Source: Rhizobium sp. AC27/96 (GTDB lineage: Bacteria > Pseudomonadota > Alphaproteobacteria > Rhizobiales > Rhizobiaceae). From it: a stretch of DNA of 64,000 bases. Of this stretch, positions 1 to 7,933 are shown piece by piece. Location: positions 186,001 to 250,000 of the forward strand of contig NZ_LXKN01000070.1 of NCBI RefSeq assembly GCF_001692325.1, written 5' to 3'. The notes under the pieces were generated by a model. That model had not been told where the DNA came from and ran no database searches. It saw only the letters and a program-made list of their open reading frames with translations. Position numbers and translations under genes: made by a program. Every line of letters begins with the position of its first letter. The first letter of the stretch is position 1.

Positions 1-60
1 GTTCTAAGCTGGCGCAGACGCAAGATCCGTAACCGGTCCTGACCGGGTGATGGATCGATA

Positions 61-87
61 CTCGGCGGGAAGAACTATCCCGCCGAG
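61..87. other. Perfect 10-bp inverted repeat upstream of the first gene
   Basis: CTCGGCGGGA (61-70) and TCCCGCCGAG (78-87) form a perfect stem with a 7-nt loop. No U-tract follows on the plus strand, so it could be a factor-dependent terminator of an upstream gene, an operator, or a leader hairpin of the following gene, whose start lies about 50 bases downstream. The rest of bases 1-133 holds no gene I can support. Confidence 0.4.
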
Positions 88-136
88 CTCTGACATGTGA
101 GATCGCATAGTCACCCGAAACTTCGGAGTTGTTATG

Positions 137-1060
137 ATGAGCAACGCAAGCGAACGTCCCGGCGCCGAGCCGGGCGAGGAGATCGGCTTTGTCGGTCTCG
201 GCGTCATGGGCCAGCCGATGGCACTCAATCTCGCAAGAGCCGGCACGCGGCTCGTCGTGTGGAACCGGTCGCCGGCAGCCGCCGATCCGCTGCGTGAGGC
301 TGGTGCGGCTGTTGCAACAATTGTGGAAGAGGTGTTCGAGCGGACGCGCATCGTCATGCTGATGCTAGTCAACGAGGCGGTGCTGGACGAGGTCCTGCAA
401 CGCGGCACGCCAGGCTTTGCCAAGCTGGTTTCCGGCCATATCGTGGTTTCGATGGGGTCCAATCCGCCGGATTATTCGCGTGGTCTTGCCGCCGAGATTG
501 TTGCAGCAGGCGGCCGCTATGTGGAAGCGCCGGTTTCGGGCTCGCGGAAGCCTGCGGAGATGGGCCAACTGGTCTCGCTGCTCGGTGGCGATCCGGAGGC
601 TGTTGCCGAAGTGCGCCCGCTGCTTGCCCCCATGTGCCGCGAAACGATCCTGTGCGGGCCGGTCGGCAACGCGCTCCTCATGAAGCTCGCCGTCAATCTC
701 TATCTTTGCACGACGCTTGCCGGATTGGCCGAAGCGGCGCATTTCGCAAGCCAGAACGGGCTCGATCTCTCGAGGTTTCAGGCGGCGATCGATTCCGGTC
801 CGATGGCCAGCGATCTGACACGCGTGAAGATCCCGAAGCTGATCGCCGGAGATTTTTCCGTGCAGGCGGCGACCGCCGATGCCTTCAACAGCACCAATCT
901 GATTGCGCAGGCGGCACGAACCGCCGGCATGGCGTCGCCGGTGCTCGATCTATGCCGCGAACTGTATGGCGAGAGCGTCGAACTCGGCAACGGCAGGCTC
1001 GATATGTCCTCGGTGCTCAAGGCCATCGAAGCGCGCACCGCGGCGCTTGGTCGCTCCTAG
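137..1060 (+). CDS. NAD(P)-dependent oxidoreductase, 3-hydroxyisobutyrate dehydrogenase family
   Basis: Beta-hydroxyacid dehydrogenase of the 3-hydroxyisobutyrate/tartronate semialdehyde reductase family, about 307 residues and cytoplasmic. The N-terminus carries the Rossmann dinucleotide motif GFVGLGVMG near residue 17. The substrate motif region reads APVSGSRKPAE, and the catalytic Lys lies in the GNALLMKLAVN segment (family pattern GxxGxGxxxKxxxN). Two ATG codons are in tandem; GGAG at 125-128 is 8 bases from the second, so 137 is preferred over 134. It stands alone, 66 bases before a nitronate monooxygenase gene on the same strand. The exact hydroxyacid substrate cannot be read from sequence. 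A second family member lies at 6082-6963. Confidence 0.87.
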   Translation: MSNASERPGAEPGEEIGFVGLGVMGQPMALNLARAGTRLVVWNRSPAAADPLREAGAAVATIVEEVFERTRIVMLMLVNEAVLDEVLQRGTPGFAKLVSGHIVVSMGSNPPDYSRGLAAEIVAAGGRYVEAPVSGSRKPAEMGQLVSLLGGDPEAVAEVRPLLAPMCRETILCGPVGNALLMKLAVNLYLCTTLAGLAEAAHFASQNGLDLSRFQAAIDSGPMASDLTRVKIPKLIAGDFSVQAATADAFNSTNLIAQAARTAGMASPVLDLCRELYGESVELGNGRLDMSSVLKAIEARTAALGRS

Positions 1061-1126
1061 GAAACAGCTTGCGAATGCCTATGTTGAGTTGAGACTTAGA
1101 CAGGTATTCCCGAAAGGAAGATCGAC

Positions 1127-2179
1127 ATGTCTGCCGCTACAGACAGCAATCTATTTCAGAAGCTCGGATTGAAGCATCCATTGATCGTTGCCCCGATGGC
1201 CGGCGGTCCTTCATCTTCGGACCTCGTGGCCGCCGCCTCGGCTGCGGGCGCGCTCGGCGCCATGGGAGGCGCTTACTCCAACGCGGCGGCGATCGAGGCC
1301 TTTGCCGCTCAGGTGCGCCAGCGGACCGACAAGCCATTTTCGATCAATCTGTTCATTCCTCATTCGATCCCCGACGTCGCGCCGGATCAGCTGGAAAGGG
1401 CCGTCGAGGCGACGGCGGGTTATCGTGAAGAGCTGCAGTTGCCGCCGCCGCAGCTGAGCGCTCCTTATGAAGAGGATTTCGACGTGCAGTTCGAAGCCGT
1501 GCTGCGCATTAAGCCCGCCTGCTTCAGCTTCGTCTTCGGGTTGCTGCCCGCCGACCATATCCGCGCGGCAAAGAAGGCCGGCATCCCGCTGATCGGCACC
1601 GCAACGACGCCGGAAGAGGCGAAGGCGCTTGAAGACAGCGGTGTCGACGCGGTCACGCTGCAGGGGTTCGAGGCTGGCGGCCATCGCGGCATCTTCGATG
1701 CCCATGCGTCGGATCCGGCAATCGACCTCCGCGATCTTCTGGCGCAAAGTGTCGGAAAGATCCGCGTGCCCCTGATCGCGGCCGGCGGCATCATGACGGC
1801 AAGCGATGTTCGCGCGGTTCTGCAGGCCGGTGCGCAAGCCGTGCAGGTGGGCACCGCTTTCTTGGCCTGCGCGGAAGCCGGGACGTCTGCACCCTATCGG
1901 GTGAAACTTCTGGCAACGCCGGAGCGCAGGACACGCACGACGCGCGTCTTTTCCGGCCGTTTTGCCCGTGGCCTCGAAAACCGTTTCATGGATGAGATGG
2001 AGACGAAGGGCGCTGCCATCCTTCCCTTTCCTGCGCAGAACAAATTCACGCGGGATATTCGGGGCGCATCGACCGCCAAGGGGTCGGCCGATTTCCTGTC
2101 GCTCTGGGCCGGCACCGGCAAGGGCGAGCTTTGGCAGGGGAGTGCGGCTGCGCTGATCGATCGTCTTTTCGAGCAGTGA
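1127..2179 (+). CDS. Nitronate monooxygenase (2-nitropropane dioxygenase family)
   Basis: FMN-dependent TIM-barrel oxygenase that oxidises alkyl nitronates (propionate-3-nitronate detoxification in characterised members), 350 residues, cytoplasmic. Visible signatures are the N-terminal PMAGGPSS flavin loop, GTATTPEEA in mid-barrel, GFEAGGHRG, which carries the conserved active-site His, and the phosphate-binding stretch AAGGIMTASDVRAVLQAGA followed by VQVGTAFL. AAGGAAG sits 7 bases before the ATG. It follows the dehydrogenase gene and converges on gapR; a 9-bp stem at 2217-2236 separates them. The family also includes enoyl-ACP reductase FabK-like enzymes, so the substrate is an inference. 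Confidence 0.88.
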   Translation: MSAATDSNLFQKLGLKHPLIVAPMAGGPSSSDLVAAASAAGALGAMGGAYSNAAAIEAFAAQVRQRTDKPFSINLFIPHSIPDVAPDQLERAVEATAGYREELQLPPPQLSAPYEEDFDVQFEAVLRIKPACFSFVFGLLPADHIRAAKKAGIPLIGTATTPEEAKALEDSGVDAVTLQGFEAGGHRGIFDAHASDPAIDLRDLLAQSVGKIRVPLIAAGGIMTASDVRAVLQAGAQAVQVGTAFLACAEAGTSAPYRVKLLATPERRTRTTRVFSGRFARGLENRFMDEMETKGAAILPFPAQNKFTRDIRGASTAKGSADFLSLWAGTGKGELWQGSAAALIDRLFEQ

Positions 2180-2216
2180 TCCCGTATCGGGCGATCTTTG
2201 CGCCTCAGAAAGTAAA

Positions 2217-2236
2217 GGAGCCGGCAAGCCGGCTCC
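2217..2236. terminator. Hairpin between convergent genes (likely gapR terminator)
   Basis: GGAGCCGGC (2217-2225) pairs with GCCGGCTCC (2228-2236). Read on the minus strand the stem is followed by CTTTACTTT, a broken U-rich tail, which fits termination of the DUF2312 gene; it may work for both convergent units. Confidence 0.6.
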
Positions 2237-2268
2237 AATTCATGCAAACAGGCTGAGGTTAGCCTCGA

Positions 2269-2520
2269 TTATTCCATGCCGAGTGCGGCCATGTAGGTCT
2301 GCAGGATGGATTCTTCTTCCAGGCGCTCGTTGGCGTCCTTCTTGCGAAGACGAATGATGGTACGGATCGCCTTGGTGTCGTAGCCACGACCCTTGGCTTC
2401 GCCCATGACATCCTTGATGTCGCTGCCGATCGCGGCCTTTTCTTCTTCCAGACGTTCGATCCGTTCGATGAACTGACGCAGTTCCGCTGCGGCTACATTC
2501 TCAACGCTGCTCTCTTCCAT
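2269..2520 (-). CDS. gapR: DUF2312 family protein, GapR-like nucleoid-associated protein
   Basis: Small (83-residue) coiled-coil protein of the DUF2312 family, whose Caulobacter member GapR binds overtwisted AT-rich DNA ahead of replication forks and supports topoisomerase action. The core is visible: [19 protein letters not shown], then [15 protein letters not shown], then [17 protein letters not shown] lies 6 bases before the ATG. The length is close to the Caulobacter protein. The gene is monocistronic, with a hairpin downstream. Function in this organism is inferred from the family; alphaproteobacteria normally carry at least one such gene. Bases 2521-2692 on its upstream side show nothing beyond a promoter-sized gap. 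Confidence 0.88.
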   Translation of the reverse strand: MEESSVENVAAAELRQFIERIERLEEEKAAIGSDIKDVMGEAKGRGYDTKAIRTIIRLRKKDANERLEEESILQTYMAALGME

Positions 2521-2692
2521 GCACTTCTCCTAAAGGGTCCTAGAGGGTCGCTTGAAGCCGGTTGCAAATGTGATCGGCGGGTCTACCGATGCTGCACTTC
2601 GCTTCAGGGCTTGCGCGGGATTTCGAATTCGATTGGGCAGTTGAACTGCCGCGAATGAAGCGGAAGGTCAAGCCGTATTGGCCAAAGCGAGG

Positions 2693-2998
2693 CTATTCTT
2701 TCGGCTTGTTCTGCTCGAAAGCGGCTTTTTGCACAGCCGAGGCTTCGCCCTGATGCAGGTTCTTCCAATCCTCATAGGGCATGCCATAGACCATCTCGCG
2801 TGACTCGTCCTTGCTGACGGGCAGGCCTGATTCTTCGGCTGCTTCGCGGTACCAGTTGGACAGGCAATTGCGGCAAAAGCCGGCGAGATTCATCAGGTCG
2901 ATGTTCTGAACGTCGCTGCGTTCGCGCAGGTGCGCCACAAGACGGCGGAAGGCAGCGGCTTCCAACTCGGTCTGTTGTTCCTTGGTCAGCGTGCTCAT
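2693..2998 (-). CDS. DUF1244 domain protein (SMc04008-like)
   Basis: Small cytoplasmic protein of 101 residues belonging to DUF1244, a helical family typified by Sinorhizobium SMc04008; biochemical role unknown. The family hallmark is FCRNCLSNWYREAAE, a CxxC pair in a helix, followed by SREMVYGMPYEDWK. A longer reading frame runs upstream, but AGGAGA sits 6 bases before the ATG at 2998 and the extension is Arg-rich and unconserved in appearance, so the short start is chosen. It is 28 bases downstream of the N-formylglutamate amidohydrolase gene and probably co-transcribed with it; why these two genes travel together is not known. Confidence 0.85.
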   Translation of the reverse strand: MSTLTKEQQTELEAAAFRRLVAHLRERSDVQNIDLMNLAGFCRNCLSNWYREAAEESGLPVSKDESREMVYGMPYEDWKNLHQGEASAVQKAAFEQNKPKE

Positions 2999-3026
2999 CT
3001 CTCTTCTCCTCGATTCGCTCGCCGCA

Positions 3027-3821
3027 TCATGCCTCGTAGGGACCTGTGCGCGACGGATATCGCTTGTATTCGTGCAGTGCCGGATCGGCATTCATCTCGG
3101 CGAAGATCTGGGTGAGCCGATCGGCCCATTCGACGATGCCGGCCTCGTCGCCGATCAGATCCTGGCGAACCTCCAGCAGCGCATGTGGGATACCCGTCTT
3201 CATGCAATGGCGAAACATGGTGTCGTTTCGCAATGCGCCGTCGTAAGGCTCGTTGTCGCCAATGACGAGATCGGTATCGGCACCGAGTTTTGCAAGGAGC
3301 GGCGCGACTGCGCGATCGTCGCTGTCCCAGAGCACGCTCGCATGCCAGGGTCTCGCGACACCCTTCCAGGCCGGCGTGAAGGAATGCATCGACAGCACCA
3401 GCGGCGCCTTGCCCGTCGCTTCGGCCACCGAGGCGATTGTTTCCTCGACGGCGCGGTGGTAGGGCCGGTGGAAGGCCTCAATACGGTAGTTCCATTCCTC
3501 GTCGGTGATCGGGTGATTGCCCGGAATGATCGCGCCGTCGGAGATCTTCATGATCAGGGTGGGGTCGTCCTCGCCGCGGTTCGGATCGATCAGCAGGCGG
3601 GAAAAGCCGCCTAGCACGCCCGGCACATCAAGCCTCTCGCAGAGATGACGGCACAGGCTTTCGATGCCGATATCGTAGGCGATGTGTCGAGAAAAGGCGG
3701 TTTCCGGTAGCCCCAGGCGGCCATAACGCTCGGGCAGATGCCGCATGGCATGATCTCCGAGAATGACCATGCCTTTGTCACGATTGCCGGATAGGATTTC
3801 AAAAGATCTGAAGTCGGTCAT
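3027..3821 (-). CDS. N-formylglutamate amidohydrolase family protein
   Basis: Zinc hydrolase of the FGase family (HutG-type), 264 residues, removing formate from N-formyl-L-glutamate, classically the last step of histidine degradation. Supporting motifs are GDHAMRHLPERYGRLGLP near the N-terminus, a DIGIESLC helix, SRLLIDPNR, the metal-region VLSMHSFTP, and IGDNEPYDG. There is no hut operon nearby; its only partner is the downstream DUF1244 gene, so it may act on another N-formyl or related amide substrate. It is divergent from the DUF1036-pyk unit, with 155 bases between, which must hold both promoters. Confidence 0.85.
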   Translation of the reverse strand: MTDFRSFEILSGNRDKGMVILGDHAMRHLPERYGRLGLPETAFSRHIAYDIGIESLCRHLCERLDVPGVLGGFSRLLIDPNRGEDDPTLIMKISDGAIIPGNHPITDEEWNYRIEAFHRPYHRAVEETIASVAEATGKAPLVLSMHSFTPAWKGVARPWHASVLWDSDDRAVAPLLAKLGADTDLVIGDNEPYDGALRNDTMFRHCMKTGIPHALLEVRQDLIGDEAGIVEWADRLTQIFAEMNADPALHEYKRYPSRTGPYEA

Positions 3822-3976
3822 GTGGATTGTCGATTATTGTATTTTCAACTCTTTGTTTGATTGCATGCGCGGATGGAAGGTGCAAGGTTCGCAGCTTCGA
3901 TCGGATGAAGAGCGGCACGGGATGCCGTCACCATCCCGTGAAGAAAATATAATCGATTAGAGTTGCGTTGACATTC

Positions 3977-4513
3977 ATGGGATGGCAGCGCAAGAAGACG
4001 CAACGACGAATAACCGGGAGCCAATTGGAAGCCGTGTCCAGCCAAGTCGCGCCAAGTTTCGTTAAGCGGTCAGGTCCGCTCAGCCGAATCGCCTTTCTCA
4101 TCCTTGCTGCGGCAGCGCCGTTTTTCTTCATGCCGAATGCGGCTCGCGCCGATTTCCGAACGTGCAACGGCACACAGAATCTCGTCGGCGTGGCGATCGG
4201 CTATAGGGCAAAGGAAGGCTGGGTGACCGAGGGCTGGTGGCAAATTCCGGCCAATACCTGTGCCACTTTGATCGAGGGACCGCTCCAGTCCCGCTATTAT
4301 TACCTCTACGCAGAAGACGCGGCTCGCGGTGGCCGATGGGTGGGCGACGTCGAAATGTGCGTGGCGGAAAACGAATTTAAAATCCCAGGCGTGAAGGACT
4401 GCTACGCTCGTGGCTACCAGAAGATGGGATTCAAGGAATACGACACGGGGCGTCAGGCGAGTTGGATGGTTCAGCTCTCCGATACCCCGGGCAGCCAGGA
4501 AAGCCAGAACTGA
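3977..4513 (+). CDS. DUF1036 domain secreted protein
   Basis: Exported protein of about 178 residues with a DUF1036 domain. A basic N-terminus is followed by a hydrophobic run (IAFLILAAAAPFFFM) ending ARA, a probable Sec signal peptidase site. The mature part begins DFRTCNGTQNLVGVAIGY and carries GWWQIPANTC and RYYYLYAED, typical of DUF1036, with several Cys suggesting disulfides. Function unknown. Start uncertain: TTG 3968, ATG 3977, or GTG 4034, the last giving a more usual signal-peptide length and preceded by GGAAG. Its stop overlaps the ATG of pyk (TGATG), implying translational coupling. Confidence 0.75.
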   Translation: MGWQRKKTQRRITGSQLEAVSSQVAPSFVKRSGPLSRIAFLILAAAAPFFFMPNAARADFRTCNGTQNLVGVAIGYRAKEGWVTEGWWQIPANTCATLIEGPLQSRYYYLYAEDAARGGRWVGDVEMCVAENEFKIPGVKDCYARGYQKMGFKEYDTGRQASWMVQLSDTPGSQESQN

Positions 4514-5952
4514 TGAGACGCAACAGAAAAGTCAAAATCCTCGCCACGCTCGGGCCGGCCTCCTCTTCGGAGGAGATGATCCAGAAGCTTCATGAAGCCG
4601 GCGCAGACCTGTTCCGCATCAACATGAGCCATGCCAGCCATGATGTGATGCGTGCGGTCATTCAGCGCATTCGCGCCGTCGAAAGCCGTTGCGGCCGCCC
4701 GATCGGTATTCTCGCTGACTTGCAGGGTCCCAAGCTGCGCGTTGGCAAGTTTGCCGAAGGCAAGGTCGATCTGAAGCCCGGCCAGACCTTTACGCTCGAC
4801 AATCAGGACACGCCCGGCGACAACACCCGCGTTTTCCTTCCGCATCCGGAAATTCTGGAATCGGTCCAGCCTGGCCACCGCCTGCTGATCGACGATGGCA
4901 AGTTGGCGCTACGTGCCGAAAAATGCGACGGCAAGAGCATCGTCACAACCGTTATTTCCGGCACGAAGATTTCGGATCGCAAGGGCGTCAGCCTGCCCGA
5001 TACGCTGCTCGGCGTTGGCGCTTTGACCGAGAAGGACCGTATCGACCTCGATGCCGTTCTCGCCACCAACGAAGTCGACTGGGTCGCCCTGTCCTTCATT
5101 CAGCGCCCTGAAGACCTGACGGAAGTTCGCAAGATCTCCCACGGCCGCGTCGGCCTGATGTCGAAGATCGAAAAGCCGCAGGCCGTCGAGCGCATTGAGG
5201 AAATCATCGAGCTTTCCGACGCCTTGATGGTGGCTCGCGGCGACCTCGGCGTCGAAATGCCGCTCGAATCCGTTCCTGGTATCCAGAAGCAGCTGATCCG
5301 CGCCTGCCGCCGTTCCGGCAAGCCCGTGGTCGTTGCCACGCAGATGCTGGAATCAATGATCTCTTCGCCGGTTCCGACCCGCGCTGAAGTTTCCGACGTT
5401 GCAACCGCCGTTTTCGAAGGCGCCGATGCCGTCATGCTCTCGGCTGAATCCGCATCTGGCGACTATCCGGTTGAAGCCGTGTCGACGATGGCTTCCATCG
5501 CAAGCACCATCGAGCGCGAGCCGCATTATCCGGGCATCATCTACGCCCAGCGTGCCCAGCCCGAAGCAACCGGTGCCGACGCCATCTCGCTCGCCGCGCG
5601 CCAGATTGCCGAAACGCTGAAGCTTGCCGCCATCGTCTGTTACACGTCCTCCGGGACGACAGGCCTGCGCGCTTCGCGCGAGCGCCCGCAGGTATCGATC
5701 CTTGCGCTGTCGCCGAGCATCCAGACGGCGCGCCGTCTTTCGGTCGTATGGGGTCTGCATTGCGTAGTCACGCATGACGCGACCGATCCGGACGACATGG
5801 TCAACAATGCCTGCCGCATCGTTGCCGAGGAAGGTTTCGGCAAGCCCGGCGATCGCATCATCATCTCGGCCGGCGTACCGCTTGGCACGCCTGGCGCCAC
5901 CAATATGCTGCGCATCGCCTATATCGGTTCGGACGGCCAGTCCGGCGTGTGA
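4513..5952 (+). CDS. pyk: Pyruvate kinase
   Basis: Converts phosphoenolpyruvate and ADP to pyruvate and ATP, last step of glycolysis; 479 residues, the usual bacterial length. The start is MRRNRKVKILATLGPASSS, followed by FRINMSHA, ILADLQGPKLRVG, a B-domain (about residues 70-170), then LSFIQRPEDL, the catalytic MSKIEKPQAVERI, the metal/substrate loop MVARGDLGVEMPLE, and VVVATQMLESMI. The start at 4513 overlaps the stop of the DUF1036 gene by one base; a frame extending 17 codons further upstream lies inside that gene and is rejected. A strong terminator follows at 5991. Confidence 0.95.
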   Translation: MRRNRKVKILATLGPASSSEEMIQKLHEAGADLFRINMSHASHDVMRAVIQRIRAVESRCGRPIGILADLQGPKLRVGKFAEGKVDLKPGQTFTLDNQDTPGDNTRVFLPHPEILESVQPGHRLLIDDGKLALRAEKCDGKSIVTTVISGTKISDRKGVSLPDTLLGVGALTEKDRIDLDAVLATNEVDWVALSFIQRPEDLTEVRKISHGRVGLMSKIEKPQAVERIEEIIELSDALMVARGDLGVEMPLESVPGIQKQLIRACRRSGKPVVVATQMLESMISSPVPTRAEVSDVATAVFEGADAVMLSAESASGDYPVEAVSTMASIASTIEREPHYPGIIYAQRAQPEATGADAISLAARQIAETLKLAAIVCYTSSGTTGLRASRERPQVSILALSPSIQTARRLSVVWGLHCVVTHDATDPDDMVNNACRIVAEEGFGKPGDRIIISAGVPLGTPGATNMLRIAYIGSDGQSGV

Positions 5953-5990
5953 TTGCCGACATCCGATTGCGGCAGCACCTGAGCCATCCG

Positions 5991-6021
5991 AAACCCGCTG
6001 TCGAAAGACGGCGGGTTTTTT
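5991..6021 (+). terminator. Rho-independent terminator of pyk
   Basis: AAACCCGC (5991-5998) pairs with GCGGGTTT (6011-6018), with an inner GTC-GAAA-GAC tetraloop stem, followed by TTTTTTCTT. It lies 39 bases after the pyk stop. Confidence 0.88.
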
Positions 6022-6081
6022 CTTGAAGCCAAATTGCCTGCAATTCCCCCGGAGCAGGCGGATTGAGAAGGAGATATGCCA

Positions 6082-6963
6082 ATGAAAGTCGGATTTATCG
6101 GATTAGGGCAGATGGGCAGCGCCATGGCGGCCAATCTTCTGAAGGCTGGCCACGAGGTGACGGTCTATAATCGTTCGCGCGACAAGGCAGAGGCTTTGGC
6201 CGGTGAGGGCGCGAAGGTCGCGGCGACGGTTGCGGATGCCTGCGGCGGCGATGCCGTCTTCACCATGCTTGCTCATGACGATGCGCTCTCGGCCGTCGTT
6301 CATGGTGATGGCGGCGTGCTCGCAAGCCTGGGCAAGGGAGCTGTCCACATCTCCGCAAGCACGATCAGCGTCGCTCTGTCCGAGCGGCTGACTGGGGAAC
6401 ATGCAGCAGCCGGTCAGCGCTTCGTTGCCGCACCGGTTTTCGGCCGGCCGGAAGCCGCCGCCGCCGCGAAACTGTTTGTCGCCGCTGCCGGCGCACCCGA
6501 TGCCATCGAGACGGTCACGCCGCTTTTCGACGCCATCGGTCAGCGCACCTTCGTTCTCGGCGAGGAACCGAAGTCTGCCAACCTTGTCAAGCTTAGTGGC
6601 AATTTCCTCATCGCCTCGGTCATCGAGTCTCTGGGCGAAGCCATGGCACTGGTCGAAAAGGGTGGTGTCGACAGGCATGCCTATCTCGATCTGCTGACAT
6701 CGACGCTGTTTAACGCGCCCGTCTATAAGACCTATGGCGGGCTGATCGCCGACCGCAAGTTCAAGCCGGCCGGCTTCACCGCGCCGCTCGGCCAGAAGGA
6801 TATCCGGTTGGCACTGGCCGCCGGCGAGGCGCTAAACGTGCCGCTGCCGCTTGCGAGCCTGCTGCGCGACCGGTTCCTGAACCTGCTTGCCCATGGCGGC
6901 GAGGAACTCGATTGGTCGGCGATCGGCGCACTGGCCGCCAAGGATGCGGGGTTGGTGGAGTAG
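6082..6963 (+). CDS. NAD(P)-dependent oxidoreductase, 3-hydroxyisobutyrate dehydrogenase family (second copy)
   Basis: Beta-hydroxyacid dehydrogenase, 293 residues from the preferred start. The dinucleotide motif is KVGFIGLGQMGSAMA at the N-terminus, the substrate region FVAAPVFGRPEAA, and the catalytic Lys is in SANLVKLSGNFL. AAGGAG at 6068-6073 is 8 bases from the ATG at 6082 but only 2 from an in-frame ATG at 6076, so 6082 is chosen. The FGRPEAA variant resembles the cytokine-like/glyoxylate reductase branch more than true HIBADH; substrate unassigned. The gene is followed by a weak hairpin and a repeat-filled gap and lies downstream of the pyk terminator, so it has its own promoter. Confidence 0.86.
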   Translation: MKVGFIGLGQMGSAMAANLLKAGHEVTVYNRSRDKAEALAGEGAKVAATVADACGGDAVFTMLAHDDALSAVVHGDGGVLASLGKGAVHISASTISVALSERLTGEHAAAGQRFVAAPVFGRPEAAAAAKLFVAAAGAPDAIETVTPLFDAIGQRTFVLGEEPKSANLVKLSGNFLIASVIESLGEAMALVEKGGVDRHAYLDLLTSTLFNAPVYKTYGGLIADRKFKPAGFTAPLGQKDIRLALAAGEALNVPLPLASLLRDRFLNLLAHGGEELDWSAIGALAAKDAGLVE

Positions 6964-6976
6964 TTGACGGGCAAGA

Positions 6977-7004
6977 GGCTGCCACCATTGGCAGTCGGGT
7001 TTTT
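6977..7004 (+). terminator. Weak terminator after the second dehydrogenase gene
   Basis: CTGCCA (6979-6984) pairs with TGGCAG (6989-6994) around CCAT, and a T5 run follows five bases later at 7000-7004. The stem is short, so termination may be inefficient. Confidence 0.4.
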
Positions 7005-7014
7005 GTGGAGAGAT

Positions 7015-7064
7015 ACCCCCCTCTGTCACTATCGTGACATCTCCCCCACAAGGGGGGAGATTGG
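7015..7064 (+). repeat. Rhizobial palindromic intergenic repeat, copy 1
   Basis: GC-rich mosaic made of a GTCACTATCGTGAC palindrome followed by a CTCCCCCACAAGGGGGGAG palindrome. The layout is that of the short RIME-type intergenic elements known from rhizobia. It faces copy 2 (7156-7205), with which it is nearly perfectly complementary. The precise element name is an inference; no repeat library was searched. Confidence 0.75.
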
Positions 7065-7155
7065 CAACCCGTTGCACAGATGTGTTTCAAAAGAACATCG
7101 AATCCGCAGAAACTGTAGCTTGTTGGTTCTAAAAGGACGGCGACAAACTCCCAAT

Positions 7156-7205
7156 GATCTCCCCCCTTGTGGGGGAGATGTCACGAAGTGACAGAGAGGG
7201 GTGTC
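7156..7205 (-). repeat. Rhizobial palindromic intergenic repeat, copy 2 (inverted)
   Basis: Reverse complement of copy 1 with one internal difference (GTCACTTCGTGAC instead of GTCACTATCGTGAC on the complementary strand). With copy 1 it frames about 95 bases of unremarkable sequence, giving a potential stem-loop with arms of nearly 50 bp in the gap before lysE. Short reading frames across here translate the repeat and are not genes. Confidence 0.75.
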
Positions 7206-7296
7206 GCAGGCGCGGCACACTGAGAGTCTCTCTTAAGCAACCCCTTGATAAGCGCCGCACCGCATGCAACCTTCCCCGCATAAAGAGGAGGAAATC

Positions 7297-7932
7297 ATGC
7301 ATCTCACTACGCTGCTAGCCTTCGCCGCCGTCTCTTTCATTGGTATCGCGACACCCGGGCCAACCGTGCTTCTGGCGCTGACAAACGGCTCGCGTTACGG
7401 GGTGCGACGCGCCCTGCCGGGCATGGTCGGCGCCGTGCTTTCGGATGCGGTTCTGATCACTGCGGTGACCATAGGCCTTGGGGCATTGCTTGCAGCCTCC
7501 GAGTTCTGGTTTTCCGCCCTGAAGTGGGTCGGTGCTGCCTATCTCGCCTTTCTTGGCATCATGATGCTGCGTTCGAAAGGGACGATCGACGGCATGCTGC
7601 AGAGCGGCGCGGAGCAGCTGAGGGGAACCGCGTTTTCCATCGCCCTGAAGAGCTTCATGGTCGCCGTCACCAATCCCAAGGGCTACCTCTTCTTCTCGGC
7701 CTTCTTGCCGCAGTTCATCGATCCGTCGGCTCCACAGCTGCAACAGTATGTGATCCTTGGCGCCATCTTCGCCTCGCTCGATTTTGCGATCATGTTCGGC
7801 TACGCGGTTTTCGGGTCGCAGGCCGTGCGGGTGCTGAAATCATCGGGAGCAAAGTGGCTTGAGCGCGCCTGTGGTGGCGCGCTTCTGGCTCTTGCTGGAT
7901 CGCTGGCGCTTTATCGCCGCGCTGCTAATTGA
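7297..7932 (+). CDS. LysE/RhtB family amino-acid exporter
   Basis: Inner-membrane exporter of the LysE/RhtB translocator family, 211 residues with about six hydrophobic segments. The diagnostic N-terminal motif FIGIATPGPTVLLALTNGSRYG is present (GIATPGP), followed by GALLAASEFWFSALKWVGAAYLAFLGI, and the third conserved block FMVAVTNPKGYLFF. AGGAGG lies about 6 bases before the ATG at 7297; an upstream in-frame ATG (7264) lacks a Shine-Dalgarno. The substrate is probably an amino acid or homoserine-lactone-like compound; unknown. The stop is one base from the stop of the convergent PLP-enzyme gene. Confidence 0.88.
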   Translation: MHLTTLLAFAAVSFIGIATPGPTVLLALTNGSRYGVRRALPGMVGAVLSDAVLITAVTIGLGALLAASEFWFSALKWVGAAYLAFLGIMMLRSKGTIDGMLQSGAEQLRGTAFSIALKSFMVAVTNPKGYLFFSAFLPQFIDPSAPQLQQYVILGAIFASLDFAIMFGYAVFGSQAVRVLKSSGAKWLERACGGALLALAGSLALYRRAAN

Positions 7933-7933
7933 G

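Noticed and set aside
6964-7191. A 75-codon frame in the gap before lysE
   Set aside because: It translates the two inverted palindromic repeats (its ends repeat a similar DTPLCH/DLPPCGG motif) and has no ribosome site.
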